In this document: positions 19,901 to 26,879 of the stretch, in pieces
Numbering within the stretch: position 1 is the stretch's first letter
Layout of the letters: every line of letters starts with the position of its first letter
Assembly: GCF_019352895.1 (NCBI RefSeq)
Contig: NZ_JAAAFX010000009.1
Coordinates: 1,229,978-1,293,977 of the forward strand
Length of the DNA: 64,000 bases
Source: Variovorax boronicumulans
GTDB taxonomy: Bacteria; Pseudomonadota; Gammaproteobacteria; Burkholderiales; Burkholderiaceae_C
Direction of reading: 5' to 3'
Made by a program: the position numbers and the translations under genes
Notes under the pieces: generated by a model
Told to the model about the DNA's origin: nothing
What the model saw: the letters and a program-made list of their open reading frames with translations, nothing else
The model's database searches: none

Positions 19901-21723
19901 CCGAGCACCCTGTGCGCCCCGCCCAGCTCGCGCGTGCGGTAGTGCTGGCGGCGCGCCAGGTTGACGTCGCCGCCCCAGGCGACCACGCCGGATGCTGCGC
20001 CCGTCGCAGCCCGCTGCGGCAGTGCCGCCACGTCCACCGGCAGCGCTTCGCGCGCCTTCAGCAGCCGGTGGTAGGCCACATAACCCGACAGGTAGTGCTC
20101 CACGTCGTCGATGCGCACGCGGAAGCTGTGGTGCCGGATGAAGAAGCCGCCGAGGACGCGCCCCGGGTTCTTGAAGAACATCGCGAGCTCGGGCCAGAAG
20201 TGGCCATTGAGCAGGTAGCGCGCGCGGTAGGCCAGCGCGCGCTCGAACTTGGCGAGGTCGAAGCCGTCGAGCAGGTGCACCCGCGCGGGGTCGGCCTGCA
20301 GCCGCGTGACCATCCGCTGCGCCGCCATCATCAGCTCGAGCAGCGTCGGGTAGGTTGTGATGCGCTCGAGCACGAAGTCGAGGTAGCCGCGCACGTTGTC
20401 CAGGCCGAAGCGGTAGTAGCGCTCCTCGGGCCGGTAGAGCGTGAGCTCGTTGATGCAGTAGCTCAACCAGTGGTCGTGCGCGCGCCAGTGTTCGGCCTCG
20501 ATGAAGTACGCCACCGCCTTCTCGACGGTCTGCAGCCAGCGCGGGTCGCGCGTCAGGCCATAGAGCCGCATCAGGCCGAAGGCTGCCTCGCCGTCGTAGT
20601 AGATGGTGCGGTGCGCGGCCTTGAGGCCGAGATCGGGATGCAGCAGCACGTGCACGAAGCGACCCGTGGCCGGGTCCTGCATGTGCACGATGCCCAGCGC
20701 CAGCTCGGCCAGCAGCGGCAGGTACTGTTCGTCGCCCGTGAGCTCGGTGTACTTCACGAAGGCCAGCAGGCACACGGCGTTGCCGCCCAGCTTGATCTCG
20801 TCGCCCAGGTCGACCAGGAAGGCCGCGCGCTGGCCGTCGGGCAGGTCGAGGTGCCGGATCAGCGTGCCGCGCAGGTAGGCCAGCGCGGACCGGATCGCGG
20901 CCATCTGCGAGGCCCGGAGCGCCGCATCCTGCGTGAGCTCCCAGCCTTCGAGCAGCGCATAGGTCGAGCTCGCATGGCGCAGCGCGTTGTAGGTCGGGAT
21001 CGGCCGGTCGAAGCAGGGGAACCAGCCGTAGTGGTACTCGCCCGATGGCTTGACCTGTGCCGCCAGGTAGGCGGTGCTGGTGTGCACGATCTCGCGCACG
21101 GCCTCGGCGTCCCAGCGCGGCAGCTGGCGGTAGCCGTGGTTCGGCCCCTGCTGTTCGATCGCGTGCGCCGACGCGCCATCGGTGAAGACCGCCCGCGTGC
21201 TGAAGATCCACACCAGCTGCGCGGGCTCCGTCGGCCATTCCAGCGCCTGGCCGAAGCGGCGCTTGCCGTAGCCCGCGAGGTTGATGGCGTTGGGCATCGC
21301 CGACTCCGCCGCGTTGTCGTAGAGCAAGGCGTTGGCGCCGATCTCCGGCTCCAGCATCGCGATCGAGAGGTCGGCGGTGAACGCGATGCCGAAGCGGAAG
21401 TAGTTGCGCTTGATCGCGGCGAACAAGGCCTGCAGCGCGTCCCAGCGCAAGGCCTCCACCACGTCGACCGCATCGACGCGCAGCCAGACCGTCGGCTGCG
21501 CCTGTGCCTCGGCCCATTCGGTCACCAGGCGCTCTCCTTCGCGCCAGGCCTGCGCCAGATCTGTCCCTGCCGCGCGCAGCACGTGTGCGCGCGTCTCGAG
21601 GTTGCCGAGCGAGAAGAAGAGCGTGCAGGCCGGCCGCTCGCCGGTCGCGACAGACGCATCGCGCGCCGCCCATGCCGTCTCCAACGCAGACTTCGCCTGT
21701 CGCAATAGATCGTTCGTATTCAT
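16954..21723 (-). CDS. giant fusion: alpha-barrel domain + CapA/PgsA phosphoesterase-like domain + MurF-like Mur ligase
   Basis: A 1589-residue protein in one uninterrupted frame. Residues about 215-555 look like an (alpha/alpha) barrel as in AGE or glycoside-hydrolase families (HYGWFPCFDRPIPTYNAL, YYDGEAAFGLMRLYGLTRDP). Residues 578-860 are a CapA/PgsA-type metallophosphoesterase domain: AWGGDVNLAR, NLECV, ATANNHSGDYG, VAVHWGAN and LGTSAHVLQG. Residues about 920-1080 form a probable beta-rich insert. Residues 1110-1589 form a Mur ligase resembling MurF, with GVTGTVGKSST (1228-1238, ATP loop), NYNSRVGVPAML and DDSWNAEVMSM (1461-1471). Mur ligases make amide bonds with ATP, and CapA/PgsA proteins work in poly-gamma-glutamate production. 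A cell-surface polyamide or peptide-linked product is inferred. No signal peptide is seen, which is odd for a CapA domain. The downstream hydrolase gene is coupled by ATGA. Confidence 0.8.
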   Translation of the reverse strand: MNTNDLLRQAKSALETAWAARDASVATGERPACTLFFSLGNLETRAHVLRAAGTDLAQAWREGERLVTEWAEAQAQPTVWLRVDAVDVVEALRWDALQALFAAIKRNYFRFGIAFTADLSIAMLEPEIGANALLYDNAAESAMPNAINLAGYGKRRFGQALEWPTEPAQLVWIFSTRAVFTDGASAHAIEQQGPNHGYRQLPRWDAEAVREIVHTSTAYLAAQVKPSGEYHYGWFPCFDRPIPTYNALRHASSTYALLEGWELTQDAALRASQMAAIRSALAYLRGTLIRHLDLPDGQRAAFLVDLGDEIKLGGNAVCLLAFVKYTELTGDEQYLPLLAELALGIVHMQDPATGRFVHVLLHPDLGLKAAHRTIYYDGEAAFGLMRLYGLTRDPRWLQTVEKAVAYFIEAEHWRAHDHWLSYCINELTLYRPEERYYRFGLDNVRGYLDFVLERITTYPTLLELMMAAQRMVTRLQADPARVHLLDGFDLAKFERALAYRARYLLNGHFWPELAMFFKNPGRVLGGFFIRHHSFRVRIDDVEHYLSGYVAYHRLLKAREALPVDVAALPQRAATGAASGVVAWGGDVNLARRQHYRTRELGGAHRVLGDIAALREADLRIVNLECVVATTGEQGVEKDEAGPYYYRARPEMLAVLTEAGIGMVATANNHSGDYGPEALVEQQGLLDAAGIAHAGTGRTLEAALRPAFRRAGGVRVALFSLDATQPRFAATAHKPGAAWLSLDDPAAWTATLAARIEAARREADVVLVAVHWGANLETAPSRAEIAVGHAIVDAGADAVLGTSAHVLQGIEVHRGRPILHDAGDLLFDSVRNDFGDSGVFSLTLGLHGVEEVLFTPVGVGFGVSKQLEGAQAEAASARFAAQCRALGTEMAPRPGGRCAIRLSPPERLVSRPAPEGAAASGPLPLTLVDPVRAPRPEWVVDAVPASAQMAPLQIGPMRLLGLRCTPRQIVGRRMLWVESFWTVDAPVTADLRVQFRALPMRSTTMPPWGEGMDHDPCDWMWPTSRWEPGRIYRDRYGLRPPRAGLLESDVLRLEVRVRGSTTDLSARLLPVWCGLRVPDFPVPLPERPAPVLAALRPGAGPKPAPLWTAAQLQQVTGGRWLVEPPPGWCVNAVVRGSSHIAMLPGPALFVASDYRTLAVHESYSKPRPDNWDRHLELPRLQHALAGAMVSQAVDGLDPAFPLLQVDDPIRALLALGAAARARYQGLVVGVTGTVGKSSTIAMLRDLLPQAARVRTTIDNYNSRVGVPAMLANLAADADVCILEMAQSGLWMDRGPIALVARPHVAIVTEIGLSQTRQASTLELTAEFKSRIFLGLEPGGVAIVADHIPCLAQVVQAAARTAGAIWVVGRGPDANIRVLDTRPEPGGGCRVRIATAGRAFEYVFPIESAGLVRNSALAFAALLAMGFDGEAACARMPHVRLPASVMQMRALRTQGGVQATLIDDSWNAEVMSMRNAMDFVRTCQHAQAGPVLRKIGVLGRIINLGNEAEAMHRSLASPLLASGIQHLVTHGDEMRWLREEVPAELLGPHFDDAAQLAGYLGDILRDGDLVLVKGDRQQSDFGDVSVLLEKL

Positions 21724-21946
21724 TTCTTGCGGAATCTAGGGAGCGCTGCCGCGAGAAGAACGTCGGCCGGCGCGTTGACGATTCTGAATGCATTCTTGAC
21801 CGTTGCGCCGCATGCCTGGCTGCACGTTTCAGCGGGTGGGGGGCGAGCGGCGTTCAGCGTGCGGACAGGGTGCAGCGCTTAAGCTGCGCGATCCCCAACG
21901 CTCGTCGGTCCGAACCGCCCCACCCTTCCCATCTCACCCGTACGCC

Positions 21947-22588
21947 ATGCTCAAGATCCATCACCTCGGCCGCTCCCAGTCGGAACGCATCGTCTGGCTT
22001 TGCGAAGAACTCGGCCTTCCCTATGCGCTGGAGCACCATGCGCGCGACGCCGTCACCAAGCTCTCGCCGCCCGAGATCAGGGCACTGCATCCGCTGGGCG
22101 CGGCGCCGCTGATCGAGGACGGCGAGCTGCTGCTGGGCGAGTCGGCCGCCATCGTCGAATACATCATCGTGAAGCACGGCGGCGGCCGCCTGAAGCCCGG
22201 GCCCGAGCATCAGGACTACGCGGCCTTCCTCTACTGGTTCCATTTCTCCAACGGCAACCTGCAACCGGTGATGGGCCGGATGATGATGGTGGGCCGCGCC
22301 GGGCTTGCGCCGGAACACCCGGTGCTGGCCTCGGCACAGGACCGGCTCGACCGCGTGCTGACACTGGTCGAAGCGCGGCTGGGCGAGGTGCCCTACCTCG
22401 CAGGCAGCGAACTCACGGCGGCCGACATCATGAGCGTGTTCACGCTCACCACGATGCGCCTGTTCCAGCCGCTCGATCTCGCGCCCTATTCGAACATCCG
22501 CGCCTACCTGCAACGCATCGGCGAACGGCCGGCGTATCGCAGGGCGATGGCGAAGGGGGATCCGGGGTTCGTGCCGATGCTGGACTGA
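21947..22588 (+). CDS. glutathione S-transferase family protein
   Basis: A 213-residue protein from ATG 21947. The N-terminal thioredoxin-like domain has HHLGRSQSERIVWLCEELGLPY (a Ser in the catalytic region) and GESAAIVEYI (the Glu-Ser gamma-glutamyl contact). The C-terminal helical domain contains PYLAGSELTAADIMSVF, the conserved N-capping/Asp motif. It conjugates or reduces small electrophiles with glutathione in the cytosol. The size is normal for the family. It is monocistronic and divergent from the large fusion gene, with 223 bp between starts. It is followed by a convergent tRNA gene. Confidence 0.88.
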   Translation: MLKIHHLGRSQSERIVWLCEELGLPYALEHHARDAVTKLSPPEIRALHPLGAAPLIEDGELLLGESAAIVEYIIVKHGGGRLKPGPEHQDYAAFLYWFHFSNGNLQPVMGRMMMVGRAGLAPEHPVLASAQDRLDRVLTLVEARLGEVPYLAGSELTAADIMSVFTLTTMRLFQPLDLAPYSNIRAYLQRIGERPAYRRAMAKGDPGFVPMLD

Positions 22589-22660
22589 GCGCGGATGGTG
22601 CGGCGTGCCTGGCAGGCCGCAGCCACAGCCTTGTCGAGCGGAGGGGTGCCGATGAGGCGG

Positions 22661-22734
22661 TGGAGCGGGTGAAGGGAATCGAACCCTCGTCAGTTGCTTG
22701 GGAAGCAACAGCTCTGCCATTGAGCTACACCCGC
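22661..22734 (-). tRNA. tRNA-Gly (anticodon CCC)
   Basis: Read on the minus strand, the acceptor stem GCGGGTG/CACCCGC is perfect. The D arm is GCTC-AATGGCA-GAGC. The anticodon stem GTTGC/GCAAC encloses TTCCCAA, giving anticodon CCC. The T arm has GAGGG-TTCGATT-CCCTT with one G-U pair. The 3' end reads T then an encoded CCA. The total length is 74 nt. A CATAAT hexamer (minus strand, 22794-22799) about 60 bp upstream may be its -10 box. Confidence 0.96.
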
Positions 22735-22975
22735 ATTTCTCGGCTCGCGCCTGAAGACCGGGCCGCGCATTCCACGTGAACGGCCGGGTGCACATTATGC
22801 CGTGCGCGGCATCGCGCTTTTCGCGTCTTGTGCCCTTCGTGGCACCTGTTTTGCGCCGCGCGTCTTCAGCCTGCCTTCAGCCTCCCTTCAGCCCCTCTAC
22901 AGCTCCCGTCGGTACCTTGGAAGCACGCACCCACCGCGGTGCGCAGCCCCTAGCCTTCCACCGACGGAGCCCCTT

Positions 22976-24052
22976 TTGCCTTTACCCAGTCTTCATCAGT
23001 TCGAACATCGCAGGCATCTGCTGCGCGCCGCCACCGCCCTGCCCGCCGCCCTGCTTCTCGCCGCCTGCGGCGGTGGTGGCAGCGATCAGCCCGACCCGCT
23101 CGCGCCGCCTTCGTCCATCCAGGTCACGGACCGCCACGTGCCCGTGGCGCCCGGCGTCTCGCTGCATGTGCGCGACTGGCAGTCCGGCCGTCTTGCCGGC
23201 CCCACCTTCGTGCTGCTGCCTGGCTTCGGTGCCTCGGCGGCGCACTTCAACAGCCTGGCGCGTGCGCTCGCGCAGCGCGGACGGGCCATCGCCATCAGTT
23301 GCCGCGGCTTCGGCCGGTCGGACAAGCCGCTGCCCGACGACACCCACCGCTACGACACCGGGACGCTGGTCGACGACGTGCATGCGGTGCTGCAGGCGCT
23401 CGGCGTCGACCGCATCGTGCTCGGCGGCCACTCCATGGCGGGCAACCAGGTCACGCTGTTCGCGGGGCGCTACCCGGAACGCGCGCGCGGCCTGGTCTAC
23501 CTCGACACCAACTTCGACTACACCACCGTCTCGCCCGACGACAGCGACGACCCCTCGCTGGCCGAGCCCTCGCCCACCGAAGCCGACACCGCCTCGGTGG
23601 CCGCGATGATCGCCTTCAACAAGCGGCTCAACCGCAACTGGTCGGCACCGATGGAGGCCGACCTGGTCGACAAGCTGGAGGTCAAGGCCGACGGCAGCGT
23701 TGGCTTCAACACGCCCGACGCCGTGGCCGCCGCGATGTACATGGCGGGGCGGCAGTTTTCCCCGGATTACAAGGCCCTGCGCGTGCCGGCCCTGGTGCTG
23801 ACGGCCCTGCCCGGCGACTGGCGCGACATGTGCCCGTGGCTCGCCACCGATGGCGATGCGCAGACCAAGGAGACTGCGAACGCGTCGGTGCGGCTTTTCA
23901 ACCGTGTCCGCTCACCCGATGCCGACCGCCTGTTCGCGGCCTTGCCAACCGGCAGCCAGCGCGCGCTGTTCCAGCCCGCCACGCATGTGGACTTCTTCAT
24001 CGAACGCGAAGCGGAGGTGCTGCGGCTGATCGACGGGATGGGCTGGCGCTGA
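22976..24052 (+). CDS. alpha/beta-hydrolase lipoprotein
   Basis: A 358-residue protein if TTG 22976 is used. This start is chosen because GGAG lies 7 nt upstream and it places a signal peptide at the N-terminus (HRRHLLRAATALPAALLLAAC, with the lipobox LLAAC). An upstream GTG at 22802 would add 58 unlikely residues. The hydrolase core is clear: FVLLPGFGASAAHFNSLA (oxyanion region), GGHSMAG nucleophile elbow, and a late Asp and His (PATHVDFF). It is probably anchored in a membrane facing the periplasm. The substrate is unknown. Ser in SMAG and the overall pattern resemble proline iminopeptidase/haloalkane dehalogenase-like hydrolases. Confidence 0.78.
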   Translation: MPLPSLHQFEHRRHLLRAATALPAALLLAACGGGGSDQPDPLAPPSSIQVTDRHVPVAPGVSLHVRDWQSGRLAGPTFVLLPGFGASAAHFNSLARALAQRGRAIAISCRGFGRSDKPLPDDTHRYDTGTLVDDVHAVLQALGVDRIVLGGHSMAGNQVTLFAGRYPERARGLVYLDTNFDYTTVSPDDSDDPSLAEPSPTEADTASVAAMIAFNKRLNRNWSAPMEADLVDKLEVKADGSVGFNTPDAVAAAMYMAGRQFSPDYKALRVPALVLTALPGDWRDMCPWLATDGDAQTKETANASVRLFNRVRSPDADRLFAALPTGSQRALFQPATHVDFFIEREAEVLRLIDGMGWR

Positions 24053-24074
24053 CCCGCGCATCGCCGGCTCGGCC

Positions 24075-25064
24075 TCAGGCGGCCAGCCGCGCGCGCACGG
24101 TCGGCTGCGCATAGGGCAGCCCGGTCAGGCGCGCCCGTGCCGTGCCGTATTCCTCGACCAGCCGGTCAACCACCGCGGCCACCGGCTCGATCGAACGGAT
24201 CGATCCGAGCCCCTGGCCCGCCGCCCACACATCCACCCATTTGCGCGCGCTCACGGGCTGGCTGCTGTCGTAGTGGCGTGTGGGTGGCGGCGGCATGTTG
24301 TCGGGGTCGATGCCCAGGGCGCGCAGCGACGGCTTGAGCCAACTCGCCGGCGTGCCGGTGATGCCGGCGCTGACGATGAGGTCGTCCACCGTGCCGTCGA
24401 CCACCATCTGCTTGTAGGCGGGCGCAGCCATGCTCTCGGCCACCGGGATGAAGCGGGTGCCCATGTAGACGTAGTCGGCACCGCTGGCGATCGCACCGGC
24501 CACGCCCCAGCCGTCGCTGATGCCGCCGCCGACGATCAGATGGCCGTCGAAGAAGTCGCGCACCGCGCTCACGAAGGCAAAGGGCGAAAGCGAGCCCGTG
24601 TGGCCGCCGGCCCCGGCCGAGACACATGCCAATCCGTCGGCGCCTGCGGCGACGGCCTTCTTCGCGAGGCCGATGCTGGTCACGTCGGCGAACACCAGTC
24701 CGCCGTAGCCATGCACCACCTCGATGGCCGGTTTCGGGCTGCCGAGCGCGGTCACCACCACCGGCGGCCTGTACTTGGCCACCAGCGCCAGGTCTTCCGC
24801 CAGCCGCGTGTTCGACGAATGCGTGACGAGGTTCGCGCACCAGGGCCCGATGGTGGCCGCGGGCTGCGCATCGCGTGCGGCCGCCAGGCCCTCGGTGATC
24901 TGCTTCATCCAGTCGTCGAGCTGCGCGATGGGCCGCGCGTTGGGCGTGGGAAACGCACCGATGATGCCGGCCTTGCAGGCGGCGAGCACGAGCTCGGGGC
25001 CGGAGATCAGGAACATCGGCGCGGCAAAGACGGGAAGGCGGAGGTCGAAGGGTTGCGATTTCAT
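24075..25064 (-). CDS. nitronate monooxygenase / 2-nitropropane dioxygenase-like flavoprotein
   Basis: A 329-residue TIM-barrel FMN protein. Signatures are FAAPMFLISGPELVLAACKAG at the N-terminus, VSAGAGGHTGS (FMN phosphate loop with the active-site His, about 146-156), VGGGISDGWGVAGAIASGADYVYMGTRF and a C-terminal GQGLGSIRSI. Nitronate monooxygenases oxidise alkyl nitronates with O2. Many members annotated this way have other roles, including reduction of enoyl or quinone substrates. It is the last gene of the eight-gene catabolic operon, 71 bp after the Bug receptor gene, and ends convergently 22 bp from the lipoprotein hydrolase. Confidence 0.85.
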   Translation of the reverse strand: MKSQPFDLRLPVFAAPMFLISGPELVLAACKAGIIGAFPTPNARPIAQLDDWMKQITEGLAAARDAQPAATIGPWCANLVTHSSNTRLAEDLALVAKYRPPVVVTALGSPKPAIEVVHGYGGLVFADVTSIGLAKKAVAAGADGLACVSAGAGGHTGSLSPFAFVSAVRDFFDGHLIVGGGISDGWGVAGAIASGADYVYMGTRFIPVAESMAAPAYKQMVVDGTVDDLIVSAGITGTPASWLKPSLRALGIDPDNMPPPPTRHYDSSQPVSARKWVDVWAAGQGLGSIRSIEPVAAVVDRLVEEYGTARARLTGLPYAQPTVRARLAA

Positions 25065-25135
25065 GGAGTGGATGCGTTCTGGTTGTCGGGATGCGCGATG
25101 CGCGGCGAGTCCGCTCAATCGAGCGTGAGCCCGCC

Positions 25136-26134
25136 CTACTCGCTGGCCTTGAAGCCGGAGATCTTCACGGCCTCGGCCCAGCGCCTGGAGTCGGTGCGTG
25201 CAAACGCCGTGAATTCCTCGGGGGTCGAAGGCAGCGTCTCGAAATCCATCTCGCGCCACTTGTCCTTGATCTCCTGGGTGTTCAGCGCCTTCACGAACTC
25301 GGTGTTGAGCCGCGCGACCACCGCATCGGGCGTGGCGGCCGGGGCCATCACCGACGCCCAGATATAGATGTCGAGATCGGGATAGCCCTGCTCGCGGAAG
25401 GTGGCCACGCCCGGCATCAGCGGCGAACGCCTGGGGCTGGTGACGGCCAGCACCTTGACCTTGCCGCTGTCCATGTGGGGCTTGACGGCCAGCAGCGGCA
25501 GGAAGGCGGCCGTGACCTGGCCGCCCACCAGGTTGGTCACGGCGGGCGGCGTGCCGTTGAAGGGCACGTGCATCATGTCGATGCCCGCGCGCTGGTTCAG
25601 GATCACGCCCGCGAAATGCGAGGAGTTGCCCGCGGTGAACGACGCGAAGGACACCTTGCCGGGATGGGCCTTGGTCCAGGCCACGAACTCCTGGAGGTTG
25701 TTGGCCGGCACGCTCGCGTTCACCGCCATCACCATGGCCGCGCCCAGGAAGTTGGTGACGGGCCTGAAGCTCTTCTGCGCGTCGTAGGGCAGCTTGCTGA
25801 AGGTGTGCGGGTTGATGGTCAGCATGCTGGTGTTGCCCAGCAGCAGCGTGTAGCCGTCGGCCGGCGCATTCATTGCGTTCTGCGCGGCGATGATGCCCGA
25901 GCCACCCGGCTTGTTGTCCACCAGCAGCGGCTGGCCGGTGTTGCGCAGGAACACCTCGGCCACCTGGCGCAATGCGGCGTCGAGCGTGTTGCCCGGCGCG
26001 AAGGGCACGACGATGCGCACCGGCTTGTCGGGGAACCTGGCCTCGGCGAACGCGGCGGCCGCGGGCCAGGCGGCGCCCAGGGTCGCGGTGCCGCATGCCG
26101 CCAGGGCCGATGCGAGAAAACTGCGCTTCTTCAT
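25136..26134 (-). CDS. Bug-family (tripartite tricarboxylate) solute-binding protein
   Basis: A 332-residue secreted protein with a long signal peptide (MKKRSFLASALAACGTATLG, cleavage near AFA). Family hallmarks are FPDKPVRIVVPFAPGNTLD at the mature N-terminus, VDNKPGGSGIIAAQ (ligand loop) and DGYTLLLGNTS. Bug proteins bind carboxylates, nicotinate or other small organic acids in the periplasm. They are very numerous in Burkholderiales, and most lack a local permease, as here. Placement inside the catabolic operon (37 bp after the hydrolase gene) suggests that it senses or delivers the pathway substrate or a carboxylate intermediate. Confidence 0.93.
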   Translation of the reverse strand: MKKRSFLASALAACGTATLGAAWPAAAAFAEARFPDKPVRIVVPFAPGNTLDAALRQVAEVFLRNTGQPLLVDNKPGGSGIIAAQNAMNAPADGYTLLLGNTSMLTINPHTFSKLPYDAQKSFRPVTNFLGAAMVMAVNASVPANNLQEFVAWTKAHPGKVSFASFTAGNSSHFAGVILNQRAGIDMMHVPFNGTPPAVTNLVGGQVTAAFLPLLAVKPHMDSGKVKVLAVTSPRRSPLMPGVATFREQGYPDLDIYIWASVMAPAATPDAVVARLNTEFVKALNTQEIKDKWREMDFETLPSTPEEFTAFARTDSRRWAEAVKISGFKASE

Positions 26135-26171
26135 GGTCTTGTCTCCGGTGCTTGTTCTTCTCGGCGTCGGT

Positions 26172-26879
26172 TCAAAGCAGCGTGCGCAGCAAGGCGGCCA
26201 CCTGGTCCGGCGCTTCCATCGGCGTCATGTGGCCCGCGTCGTCGATCCATTCGAGCCGCGCGCCCGGTATCAGCGCCGCGAGTTCCTCGGACAGCGCGGG
26301 CGGCGTGATGCGGTCTTCGCGCCCGCACATCACCAGCACGCGCAGGTCGAGCTTGCGCAAGGCCTCGGCGTGATCGCCGCGGTCGGCGATCGCATGGTTC
26401 TGGCGGATGGCCGCGGCGGGGCCGGCATTGCGCATGACCTCGACGATGCGCTGCATCAGCGGCGCATCCGCGTGGCTCGCCGCCGCCGTGCCGAAGCTCG
26501 CCACGCCCTGGATCACCTTCTCGAAATCGCGCTCGATGGCGGCGATGGTCTTCTCGCGCACCACGCGGCCTTCGGGCGTCTCGGGGCGCGCCGAGGTGCT
26601 CAGCAGCCCCACCGCATCGGGCCTGCGGCCACCGTCGGTGCGCGCCAGCATCTCGATCGCGGTGTAGCCGCCCATCGAGAAGCCGCACACCACCAGCGGG
26701 GTGGCGGCCGGCACATCGGCCACGCAGGCCGCGGCGTCGCGGGCCATCTCGGCGATGCCGGCCTGCGTCGTGACGTCGACGATGCGCACGTCGGCATCGT
26801 CGGCCAGCGCGTCGGCGACCTCGCGCCAGACCGCCGGGGTGTTGAGCATGCCGGGGATGAGCAGCAGGACGGGCTTCAT
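26172..26879 (-). CDS. alpha/beta-fold hydrolase
   Basis: A 235-residue cytosolic protein with the compact hydrolase core. The oxyanion region is LLLIPGMLNTPAVWREVADAL, the nucleophile elbow is VCGFSMGGYTAIEML (Ser about 72), the Asp lies in CGREDRITPP and the His in IDDAGHMTPMEAPD. It resembles the esterases and ring-cleavage C-C hydrolases found in aromatic-degradation operons. The ATG overlaps the acyl-CoA ligase stop as ATGA (26876-26879), which argues for a shared pathway, perhaps ester or thioester hydrolysis. The substrate is unassigned. Confidence 0.85.
   Translation of the reverse strand: MKPVLLLIPGMLNTPAVWREVADALADDADVRIVDVTTQAGIAEMARDAAACVADVPAATPLVVCGFSMGGYTAIEMLARTDGGRRPDAVGLLSTSARPETPEGRVVREKTIAAIERDFEKVIQGVASFGTAAASHADAPLMQRIVEVMRNAGPAAAIRQNHAIADRGDHAEALRKLDLRVLVMCGREDRITPPALSEELAALIPGARLEWIDDAGHMTPMEAPDQVAALLRTLL

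Noticed and set aside
17083..21708. A 1541-codon open frame on the plus strand opposite the giant fusion gene
   Set aside because: It is the antisense shadow of a GC-rich gene: His/Arg/Gln-rich, no recognisable domain, no ribosome site, while the minus strand has clear catalytic motifs.
16954..21723. Cyanophycin synthetase as the identity of the Mur-ligase fusion
   Set aside because: No ATP-grasp half, and the ligase module is MurF-like with a CapA domain in front, so cyanophycin synthesis is not supported.
21786..21795. Palindrome GAATGCATTC between the fusion gene and the GST gene
   Set aside because: Only 10 bp, no second copy or promoter context seen; too short to call an operator.
22802..22975. 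GTG start adding 58 residues to the alpha/beta-hydrolase lipoprotein
   Set aside because: The extension has no homology and hides the lipoprotein signal; TTG 22976 has a good ribosome site.
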